Below, one piece after another: positions 11,955 through 20,570 of a stretch of DNA of 64,000 bases. Source of the stretch: Oasisia sp. SBJ-2009 (lineage: Eukaryota > Annelida > Polychaeta > Sabellida > Siboglinidae); contig OZ024867.1 in the NCBI GenBank assembly GCA_964017155.1, forward strand, positions 26,063,226 through 26,127,225. Reading direction: 5' to 3'. Numbering within the stretch: the stretch's first letter is position 1; the number at the start of each line of letters is the position of its first letter. The notes under the pieces are model-generated. The model saw only the letters and a list, made by a program, of their open reading frames with translations, was not told the origin of the DNA and ran no database searches. The translations under genes were made by a program, and so were the position numbers.

Positions 11955-14060
11955 TGGAAAACGCCATTTTAGAAAAACAGTGACGTATGAGACTCGCCGC
12001 CACTGATAGGCGGTTGTCGTACTACTTCTTGGCAACTCCGTCGGGTGGCGCTGTGACTTTGCGCTCACAAAAGAGTGTAAATAATAACGTGGATTTTCTT
12101 ATTCTTCGTCTGACGGAAATAGCACGGATTCAGAAGTGGCTGGATATAGATTTCAGCCACAAAGACAAAGGCTGTGCGTGGTGGTGAAGACCCAAGGGAA
12201 ATTGAAATGACGAGAAGAGAAACAACCAGTCCAGAGGCAGACACGGCGTCGACTGGTGTCAACAATGACATGTACTGTCCGACCTAACCATGAAAACGAC
12301 CGCCAGCAGCCGCCAAACTTCTCATCACGTGTCTTACATACATATACATACACTATGTTATAAAATAAAATCACTTGTATTCCTGTAACGAAGAAAATTC
12401 ACAAAAGTAACTCGATCGCAGATCCCGACGGCAACTCAGGCTCTTCGGTTACCGTAACATCGCTATAAAAGTCAGATTTACACAAAATAACGTTAGGCGG
12501 CGTGGTGGTGCGCGCGAATATTTATAAACTTTATTTACTGCATTAGCACGCGTGAAATAGTTTAATTAATCAAGTAATAATTAATTATTATCATTACAAA
12601 GATCTTCAGAAAATGTTAAGTTTTCTTATAATATAATTATAATATTTCTTTTCTTATAGCGCCAAATCCAGAATTGTTTGTGGCGCTTCACAATATGATG
12701 TTATTAAAATATATGCAATAAGAAGAATGCTACCCACAGGTAATATTAAAAAAATAAAAAAAATGCATGTGTTTGCATAAAATTACGTGTTGTTCGATGA
12801 TGTCACATTGTTAATTTTCAGAATATTTCTATAAACATCCCGTGTGTACTGCAAGCATACAAGCTTATATTATATAAACGATGTTTTTAACAATGATAAC
12901 GAAACAATAACATATTATTATTTTTGAATGCTCCAAAACCTTCTTTTTCTACCACCATATATTTCCCATATTATATTCATATTCTGCTTAAATTTCAGTG
13001 ATTTATTGTCCCGATAATTAATACAGTGTTTTGTCCAAAAATAATTATTACATTGTGGTGGTGGAAATATAATTCATGAGTAGAAAAATGTATAGCTTCA
13101 ATAATATTTTCTTATGCATACTGTGTGTATGTGCTGAATGAAAATTATTGTTACGTCGTAATTATTTTACCATCTTAATTATTTATTACCTTTACATTAA
13201 TTTACCACTATTGTTGTTATGGAATTTGTATGGGTTCTTTTTAATACTGATAGGTCATTTAGTTAATTACATAGACACACATATTTTCATTATTTATTTT
13301 GAAATATTATCTGTGGGTAGTATTCTTCTTATTGTATTTTTAATAGCAGTATGTTGTGAAGCGCCACAACCAATTATGGATGTAACGCTATATAAATAAA
13401 ATACTATATTATAATAAAACTCATAATTTCCTGCAAATCATAATGATGATAATAATTAATTATTACTATATTATTTACAATTAATTAAACTATTTTGCGC
13501 GTGCGAATGCAGTAAGTAAAGTTTATCAATATTCGCGCGCACAAATGTGCCGTCTAATGGCATTTTATGTAAGGCTAACTTATTTTTGCGATTTTACGGT
13601 ACCGGCCAGCGGTCATCGAAATTGCCGTCGACAGCAGCGCGTTTGTTTTATGGATTTTCTTCGTTAGAGGAATGCAAGTGATTTTATTTTATAACGTAGT
13701 GTATGTATATGTATGTAACATACGCTAGGATAAGATTGGCGGCTGTTGGTGGTCGTTTTGATGGTTAGGTCAATCAAATTGGGTCGTCTTGGATCGGCAC
13801 TGTGTCTGTGACTGTCCCAACGAATCCACCGAAACACTGTTTCAGTTCTGCTCGATTCAAAGGTTAACAAGAAGACATCTTAGTGATACTGTCTTTCACT
13901 GTACTGTTACCATAAGCGTATAAGGAACAGTGTGGCATATTGCTGTCGCGATTTCGTGGTAAACCGACGTAAGGCAACTTTTAGCGTACCGCTTGGCTCT
14001 CTGTTATGACCGCTGAACTAGCAGACGACTCTCTGACGTATTACTTTTCCAAACTGCTGG
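11955..14060. mobile_element. About 2 kb imperfect palindrome (long inverted repeat)
   Basis: Left and right halves are reverse complements about a centre near 13,026. Matched pairs include GACCTAACCAT at 12,281 with ATGGTTAGGTC at 13,761; AAAATAAAATCACTTG near 12,363 with its complement near 13,674; GCGCGCGAATATT near 12,511 with its complement near 13,530; and GTGGCGCTTCACAA near 12,682 with its complement near 13,355. The first and last pairs give nearly the same centre, so the arms have few large indels from about 12,230 to 13,800. Weaker matches (GACGTA-type blocks at 11,981 and 14,031) suggest outer arms to about 11,955 and 14,060. No transposase is encoded; the AT-rich 83-codon ORF at 13,148-13,399 is not convincing. 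It may be a foldback or long-TIR non-autonomous DNA transposon, or an inverted duplication. Confidence 0.85.
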
Positions 14061-14579
14061 GTTGTGATTGGTTGCAAGATCCAAGATGGGCCGGTTCATG
14101 GTGTCGGTGATTTAGCTAGATTTTCCCACTTTAAGACCACTTTCTGAGGTAACCACTAAGGTGAAAAATTGGATTGTAGATGCAAATGATTAGCTAGTGT
14201 AAACTCTTTTAGGTGCATAACACTAAACTGTTGCCTTTTTTCACTTTAATATCCAATATTATTTGTTCATATTTGCAGCATCTTGAGAGTATACCATAAG
14301 CTTGGATCGTGCTAAATGTAAGAGAATTTGGTTCATGGTAACTAAGGTAGTTCTAAGCAAACATGTTCTTAAACTTCAAGCTTTTTTCTCAGTTTCAACA
14401 TTTTGACCCCTTGCAATGTTCAATGTGACATAACTCCGGCTAGGATAAAGCTACATCCATAATTTATGTACCATTTTAAAGATTAATAGATGACCTTTCC
14501 AAAGGTATACAGAACTCTTTTTTTTATATAAGACTCATTTCATTCGAACATGTCACACACATACATACATATACACACA

Positions 14580-14623
<44 letters not shown>

Positions 14624-14961
14624 TTGTAGATGTGTAATTAACTGTGAAGATACTAGCCTGTGACTTAAGAGAACACTATTGCAGTTGCAGCAAATTATCA
14701 TTACAAATCACCAACTTGTATATCTTTGATGAATTTACGGTAAATAGATATATTTTAATATGCTGTGGTATTGAAATAAGTTTGTAAAACTGTTTCACAT
14801 GATGTTCAGTGATATTCAAGACTCATTATAATTTTGCCAACCTATTTTTGAAAGTTAACTTTGGTATACAATGTTTCAGGTGAAACCAAAAATTAATCAT
14901 TATTTTATTTTTAATATTGGTAAGAAAATGGGCTACTAACAACTTATCTATTGTATGATTT
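14061..14961. other. No recognisable gene; contains a (TA)n microsatellite
   Basis: A (TA)n tract with minor interruptions spans about 14,577-14,626. The rest is AT-rich without ORFs or recognisable signals. Confidence 0.6.
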
Positions 14962-15050
14962 TAACATACTTTGGAGCATACATTTGTCGATGAGTATGAC
15001 GTTTTGACCTGGCAGCTACAGGCCTTGTTCACCTACTGGTGTCAAGTGTA
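14962..15050 (-). repeat. Penelope-type terminal repeat, left arm
   Basis: Contains TACTTTGGAGCATACATTTG, CGATGAGTATGACG and CAGGCCTTGTTCAC. It is the inverted counterpart of 15,433-15,525. It lies downstream of the GIY-YIG reading frame in the element's sense. Confidence 0.7.
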
Positions 15051-15137
15051 TTGGCTCAGATTTTGTCAGGATATTTTGGTTGTATATGGCAGGCAGATGG
15101 TATCCCTGGTCTCTGTTCATGGTAGGGGCTCTCTGTT

Positions 15138-15179
<42 letters not shown>

Positions 15180-15430
15180 CCTCCTTCACTCTTCTCTTGT
15201 TACAGTTGGATTCACAGGTCAGTACGTTAGTGTTCTTCAAGGACACTTAGTGTTCTGTGGCCCGACAATGATCTGCTACTCCTGTTGGTTTATCCAGGTT
15301 TGTATGTTCTTTGAGTCTCTGGTTGAGTGGTCTCTTGGTTCCACCAATGTATGTGTGGCTGCTGTTGATGTCACATGTTAAGTTATAGATAGTTCCACAT
15401 CTACAAATTATCCGGCCGAAATCTGCGCCA
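15051..15430 (-). pseudogene. GIY-YIG endonuclease domain of a Penelope-like element
   Basis: On the minus strand the frame gives GTIYNLTC (GIY motif, near 15,390), then HTYIGGTKRPLNQRLKEH (YIG motif plus the conserved Arg and the following EH), GVADHC, an in-frame TAA near 15,250, and SLKNTNVLTCESNCNKRRVK-EA followed by an Ile-Tyr run and KQRAPTMNRDQGYHLPAIY. This is the usual C-terminal order of the Penelope-like element endonuclease, which nicks DNA to prime reverse transcription. The reverse transcriptase part is absent. The Ile-Tyr run (positions 15,141-15,178) is a (TA)n expansion lying where the family has a short IYI before the KQ..PT.NRD motif, and it stays in frame. One nonsense codon plus truncation makes this a relic. 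Confidence 0.85.
15141..15178. repeat. (TA)n expansion inside the GIY-YIG frame
   Basis: About 19 TA dinucleotides. On the minus strand they read as alternating Ile and Tyr in frame with the flanking endonuclease sequence. Confidence 0.95.
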
Positions 15431-15432
15431 AC

Positions 15433-15525
15433 ACACGGGACGCCACTATGTGAACAAGGCCCGTAGCTGACGGGTCGAAATGTCATACTTATCGACAAAT
15501 TTATACTCCAAAGTAAGTTAAATTC
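15433..15525 (+). repeat. Penelope-type terminal repeat, right arm
   Basis: Reads GTGAACAAGGCCCGTAGCTG, then ACGGGTCGAAATGTCATAC, then ATCGACAAATTTATACTCC. Its reverse complement is a close match to 14,962-15,050, so the endonuclease fragment is flanked by inverted repeats. Penelope-like elements are known to have repeats in direct or inverted order that can carry hammerhead ribozymes. A CTGA...GAAA arrangement is present here, but the core is imperfect (see findings). Confidence 0.65.
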
Positions 15526-15827
15526 ATATAATAAACCATGAACAATATATTCAATAACAACTTGTCTGTTTGCAGGTCGGAGGGTCATCAAGTGGTGACT
15601 ATCCGCCATGCAGGAGGCAACACCAGATGATCAGGGGTCAGACCTTCAGATGAAGACGATGACTTCTTCATTAGAAAGCGCGACAACTCAGCAGCTCTCA
15701 CACAACTTGATGAGTATCTGTTGATTCGATCGACAGAGACAGTGGCAGTTGCGACATGGCCACTGATCAAGTGAGTGTTCACCGTAACAAACATTGCTCT
15801 GCCAGGTAGTGCAGTGTGTGAGTGCCA
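15526..15827. other. No recognisable gene
   Basis: Short ORFs on both strands only. A minus-strand reading extends upstream from the GIY-YIG fragment but loses similarity. Confidence 0.45.
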
Positions 15828-16345
15828 GGGGCGACTTCGATTGAGCTACTTGAGTTACTCGCGTAACCCCAACGTGGCATCCGATTTACGATAATTTACA
15901 CTGCGCGCGCAGTACTATGAGCGTAATCCAACTGAACACCGAAGACCGTGATCGTGGACATAAACCCCTTTAAGTAAATAAATAAAATAAAGTATTAGTT
16001 GTTTAGTGTGTAAATTGTGACGTTTTTCTAGGTTTTAAAATTTTAATTTATAGAATGTGGTGACTTTAATCCATATTTAAATGATTGTGTCATTTAATGT
16101 TTTTTTATATTTCTTATGCAGTAGGGGCCTACCTTCCCTGTTCGCTGTCACTGCTAATGATGTCAGTTACTCGAGTGAATCCTGTCAAACTCGCAATCGC
16201 CTTGAATAGCGGCCTTGAAGATTCACCTTGCTAATCTATGTCAAAAATTGTCATGTACTCCAGTGATCTCGGCTGTTCGATTGGGAATCGCGTAACCCTA
16301 GGGTTACGCGAGATACTCGCGTAACTCAATCAAAATCGGCCTTCA
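15828..16345. mobile_element. MITE with terminal inverted repeats
   Basis: The left end (GGGGCGACTTCGATTGAG, followed by a TTACTCGCGTAACCCC block) is mirrored by the reverse complement of the right end (GGCCGATTTTGATTGAG, followed by TATCTCGCGTAACCC). About 515 bp, no ORF. A perfect 22-bp palindrome occupies 16,289-16,310. The superfamily is not determined. Confidence 0.65.
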
Positions 16346-16509
16346 GTGCAGCTGGACACATCTTCACCCCCCGAGGGCCCACATTTGTGGCAGCAATTTT
16401 GAGAATCAGCTTTTGCTAAATTTGAACAAGAACTTTGTTCAATGAACTGAAGGAGGCGACACTTGCCTGTGAATACTTTTTTGACTTTTGTGTTACAATA
16501 CATTTTGTG

Positions 16510-16652
16510 TTCTACTTTAATTCAAGTACTTTTAGAATTTGACTCAAGTAGATTTTTACAAGTTACTTTTACTTCTACTCAAGTAGTTTTGAAGAGACTT
16601 ATATTTTACGACTTCTCAAGTACAAAATAAAAGTAATCCAGTCACCTCTGCT
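16510..16652 (-). mobile_element. hAT-like element terminal region
   Basis: The reverse complement starts GCAGAGGTGACTGGATTACT and continues with repeated ACTTGAGTAGAAGTAAAAGT-type blocks, the typical look of hAT non-autonomous termini (CAGAGGTG...). The opposite end was not found. It abuts the 61-bp minisatellite. Confidence 0.45.
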
Positions 16653-17606
16653 TGGCGGTTATTGTAGTGTATGAGCAGATGAATGGCAGGTGGCTGGTTG
16701 TTGCAGTGGTTGTTGTCGGTTGTTGCAGTGTATTAGCTGATGGGTGAAAGGTGGCTGGTTGTTGCAGTGGTTGTTGTCGGTTGTTGCAGTGTATTCGCCA
16801 GATGAGTGGGAGGTGGCTGGTTGTTGCAGTGGTTGTTGTAGTGTATGAGCAGATGAATGAGAGGTGGTTGGTTGTTGCAGGGGTTGTTGTTGGTTGTTGC
16901 AGTGTATTAGCTGATGGGTGAAAGGTGGCTGGTTGTTGCAGTGGTTGTTGTTGGTTGTTGTAGTGTATGAGCAGATGAATGAGAGGTGGTTGGTTGTTGC
17001 AGGGGTTGTTGTCGGTTGTTGCAGTGTATTAGCAGATGAGTGGGAGGTGGCTGGTTGTTGCAGTGGCTATTGTCAGTTGTTGCAGTGTATTAACCGGATG
17101 AGTTGGAGGGGGCTGGTTGTTGCAGTGGTTGTTGTTGGTTGTTGCAGTGTATGAGCAAATGAGTGGGGGTGGTTGGTTGTTGAAGTGGTTGTTGTTGGCT
17201 GTTGTAGTGTATGAGCAGATGAATGAGAGGTGGTTGGTTGTTGCATGGGTTGTTGTCGGTTGTTGCAGTGTATTAGCAGATGAGTGGGAGGTGGCTGGTT
17301 GTTGCAGTGGCTGTTGTCAGTTGTTGCAGTGTATGAGCAGATAAGTGGGAGGTGGCTGGTTGTTGCAGTGGCTGTTGTCAGTTGTTGCAGTGTATGAGCA
17401 GATGAGTGGGAGGTGGCTGGTTGTTGCAGTGGCTGTTGTCAGTTGTTGCAGTGTATGAGTAGATGAGTCGGAGGTGGCTGGTTGTTGCAGTGGCTGTTGT
17501 CAGTTGTTGCAGTGTATGAGCAGATGAGTGGGAGGTGGCTGGTTGTTGCAGTGGCTGTTGTCAGTTGTTGCAGTGTATGAGCAGATGAGTGGGAGGTGGC
17601 TGGTTG
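16653..17606 (+). repeat. 61-bp minisatellite, left segment
   Basis: The unit is about 61 bp, clearest at 17,351 to 17,412 and later, with GGTGGCTGGTTGTTGCAGTG, then GTTGTTGTCGGTTGTTGCAG, then TGTATGAGCAGATGAGTGGGA. The array resumes at 19,107 after a 1.5 kb insertion. Open frames rich in Gly, Trp, Leu, Val and Cys are by-products. Confidence 0.95.
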
Positions 17607-19106
17607 TGGCGGGTTGGGATGGCAGAACTACTTCCTCGTAGTCCAACCTGGGCACTAGTCGTAATAGACTAGTGGCTAAGCGTTCTGTCTGTCTCCGTCG
17701 GGCGGGGTTCCTAGCAGAGTTGTATTTGGTGCGTTTTGTGTCGCAAAATGAGTGAGTCTGATGCCACAGTGTTGGACAGCACCGCAATGAGCAATGTTGG
17801 TAGAGGTGCGGAGAGTGCTGGGGGGTTGGGGCGACCCCCGCCAAGACCGATAAGTACGGAGTATGTGGCGTGTGCGGGGTTATTTTCCCCACCATCAGGG
17901 ATAAATCACAGCACAAGAGGCTGGTACGGTAGTAACGGTACGAGAATCCATCTAGTTACCAAGTCCGGGTGGACAGAGGACGAGATGGTGCTCGTGGCTC
18001 GTGAGGAGAATCGGCTGGTGGAGAAAGGTAGGCATCTGTGTGGGAACGAATCTGCGAACATCACAGTGAACCAAGACCTGTTTCCGAACAGGTCAGCCGA
18101 TGCCATCCGAGGGCTGAGGAAATCGGTTAAGTATCGTGCGATGAGAGACAGACTGCCGTTGGGAGGTTCACCGGCCGAGGACCAGCTCGACTAAGAGTGC
18201 CCCTGGGAGGTACGTTTATGGACGGTGGTAGGGGGCATGCCTCCAACCCCTACCCAGGCAGAAATGAGAGAGAGGGCTAGGCGCCGTCCATCCCCATGGC
18301 GGATGCTAGAGCCAAAGGATCGTACGGGGTGAAGTTATGTTGGACGGCGGGGGAATTTGAAGCGTTGGCTGTAGTGGGGGACAGGCTGAGGGCCATACAC
18401 TGCACGAACATCAACCATAAATTATACCAGAAATGTCCTGACTGCACACTAGAAAGGGTATGCGAAGGCTGCCCAAGTACAGAGCGTTACTTGGCCGTTC
18501 ACGGGTGCCGGTAACAGTGGCCTTAGTCTAGATTCCGCCCAGCAAGGAAGTAGAAAGAGGGTCTAGTCCCCAGTTGGAAAGTCTTTTGGGTTCCCCGCCG
18601 TCCCCTGCTTCGCCAGACATGATACAAACTAATGTGATCCGGACCCCCGATGTACCAAGTGAAGAGAGGAGTGAAGAGACCAGAAGTGAAGAAGATCATG
18701 TAAGGGAAGTTTTAGACTTCTCCACCTAGGCGCATCCATCGTGTAATCCCCAGTCGGAAGACTCGAGTCAACCCTCTGGGAACGATGGTGGAAGGTCGCC
18801 AAACCTTTTTGATTCTGCTGAATCATTTATCCTATACAGAAGCATACTATGTGTAGCGTTATTACAAGCGCAATATTGTTTTGTAGGGCCAGACACCACA
18901 GAGTTCATCGGATTCAAACCCGATCAGTTGAGTCAGATGGACAAATTAAACATCGACAATGGATACGCTCGCTGGATACAAAACGAGCTCAGAATGGCAA
19001 GTTCACGAAAGGGGCCGCACCAGAGGGCAAGACGCCGGGAGGCTGGGCCGAGGGACAGTGAAGCCACTGGCCCAGCTGAACCCATGGGGCGAAGAAAGCG
19101 CTGGAT
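17607..19106 (+). mobile_element. 1.5 kb retroelement-like insertion in the minisatellite
   Basis: The GC-richer segment starts GGCGGGTTGGGATGGCAGAA and ends near GAAAGCGCTGGATGAG. The array sequence GATGAGTGGGAGGTGGCTGG occurs immediately left, and a near copy (TAGG for TGGG) immediately right, so it lies inside one array unit with an apparent duplication of about 24 bp. It carries a 5'-UTR-like leader, the N-terminal ORF described separately, and two further broken frames (18,296-18,514 with paired CxxC motifs, and 18,560-18,830 rich in Ser, Glu and Pro). No reverse transcriptase is present, so the element has lost its core or is a non-autonomous derivative. Confidence 0.65.
17748..18194 (+). 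pseudogene. Myb-like N-terminal ORF of a non-LTR retroelement (R2/NeSL-like?)
   Basis: About 148 codons from the ATG at 17,748, ending in TAA. It includes CAGLFSPPSG and a degenerate zinc-finger-like patch with His and Gly, then SGWTEDEMVLVAREENRL, then NQDLFPNRSADAIRGLRKSV with a KYRAMRDRL end. The arrangement WT.DE......E followed by NRSADAI.GLRK...YR resembles the zinc-finger plus Myb DNA-binding N-terminus of target-specific non-LTR retrotransposons. The ORF stops before any RT motif. The assignment is by motif pattern only; a domesticated Myb-like protein is the alternative. Confidence 0.45.
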
Positions 19107-19764
19107 GAGTAGGAGGTGGCTGGTTGTTGCAGTGGTTGTTGTCAATTGTTGCAGTGTATTAGCCGGATGGATAGGAGGTGGTTGGTTGTTGTTGGTTGTT
19201 GTAGTTTATTAGCCGTATGGATTGGAGGTGGTTGGTTGTTGCAGTGGTTGTTGTTGGTTGTTGTAGTTTATTAGGTGGATGTATTACAGGTGGTTGGTTG
19301 TTGTCGGTTGTAGTTTATTAGCCGGATGGATTGGAGGTGGCTGGTTGTTGCAGTGGTTGTTGTCGGTTGTTGCAGTGTATGAGCAAATGAGTGGGAGATG
19401 GCTGGTTGTTGCAGTGGTTGTTGTCAGTTGTTGCAGTGTATTAGCCGGATGAGTAGGAAGTGGCTGGTTGTTGCAGTGATTGTTGTCGGTTGTTGCAGTG
19501 TATGAGCAAATGATTGGGAGGTGGCTGGTTGTTGCAGTGGTTGTTGTTGGTTGTTGCAGTGTATTAAACGTATGAATGGGAGATGGCTGGTTGTCACAGT
19601 GGTTGTTGTCGGTTGCAGCATATTAGCCGTATGAGTGGGAGGTGGCTAGTTGTTGCAGTGGTTGTTGTCAGTTGTTGTAGTGGTTGTTGTTGGTTGTTGC
19701 AGCGTATTAGCCAGATGAGTAGGAGGTGGCTGGTTGTTGCAGTGGTTGTTGTTGGTTGTTGCAG
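19107..19764 (+). repeat. 61-bp minisatellite, right segment, ending at a splice acceptor
   Basis: The same family as 16,653-17,606, with more divergent units (AGCCGGATG and TTTATTAG variants). Its last unit ends GGTTGTTGCAG at 19,764, which is also the acceptor of the kinase exon starting at 19,765. Confidence 0.93.
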
Positions 19765-19898
19765 CGTATGAGCTGGGAGGTGGCGCAGGACAACATCAAG
19801 TTGCTGTCGGAGCTGGGACAGGGCTCTTTGGGATGGTGTATGAGGGAACAGCCCGCAATATCAAGGACAAGGCCGACATTGTCAAGGTCACAATCAAG
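19765..19898 (+). pseudogene. Insulin/IGF-receptor-like kinase exon (glycine-rich loop)
   Basis: The reading MSWEVAQDNIKLLSELGQGS followed, after restoring one missing base in the TCTTTGGG tract near 19,834, by a GMVYEG-type loop and ARNIKDKADIVKV.IK matches the start of the insulin receptor family kinase domain: the GxGxxG nucleotide loop and the VAIK lysine. The exon ends ATCAAG|GCAAGT, a perfect GC-AG type donor. The single-base deletion breaks the frame, so the product is not functional as written. The upstream extracellular, transmembrane and juxtamembrane exons are not in the window. Confidence 0.8.
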
Positions 19899-20439
19899 GC
19901 AAGTAACAGTCCACCTAATACTTCCTTGTGCTTCATGTTACCTAGAAGGTCTTGTCTGGTGTGTATATGTGACAAGACGGGTCACAGGAATAGTTTTCGT
20001 GGCATCAGCGATATCGCTATTATTCTTCATGTTATTGAAGATATTGGTGTATCTTTTTGTGTCATCAAAGATCACTATACAATATTATAACTTGATTGCA
20101 TTAAAATATAAATGTAAGTGTTTAAGCCATTAAACATCAGGGTACGTCTTTTGTAACACACAAATATCAAGTCCGATCTTTGTGTCATCAAAAATATCTG
20201 TAATTAAATATGTCAGTGTAAGTCTTGTGTTGTCAGCAATCGCAATATAACTCTTCATGCCATCAAAAATTCCACATCATAAGTGTTCATGTCAGCTGTA
20301 TCATGGATGTGTTTTTTTTAGCAATGTCGTGGTGTACATGAATGTGATTGCAATAAAAACAACTGTAAAAAAGTTCCATATTCACTAATTTATTTAAGAA
20401 GAATGGGCCATATCTACAGTGTGGTGTGCTTGGTTTTAG

Positions 20440-20570
20440 GGCCTTCGGCTGCAGCCACGTGGTTAAGTTATTGGGCTGGTGTCAAAAGGCCAGCCAACAT
20501 AAGTGATCATGGAATTGATGTCTGATGGCGACTTGAAACACTTCTTCAAATGCGTCGACCTGACAGTGAG
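20440..20570 (+). pseudogene. Insulin-receptor-like kinase exon (hinge region)
   Basis: After a TTTTAG acceptor the frame reads AFGCSHVVKLLG, then shifts by one base (near 20,476) to VSKGQPT, an in-frame TAA near 20,491, and VIMELMSDGDLKHFF, ending at GAG|GTAGGA. This is the HHVVRLLG...VIMELM..GDLK segment of insulin receptor family kinases, between the N-lobe and the hinge. One frameshift and one nonsense codon show decay. The exon that should lie between this one and 19,765-19,898 (helix C) was not found. Confidence 0.8.

Noticed and set aside
13148..13399. Hydrophobic 83-codon ORF in the palindrome centre
   Set aside because: Very AT-rich, Ile/Leu/Tyr-rich by composition; lies in the palindrome arm and centre.
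14971..15381. 136-codon plus-strand ORF with Ile-Tyr run
   Set aside because: Antisense to the GIY-YIG endonuclease, which has clear motifs on the minus strand.
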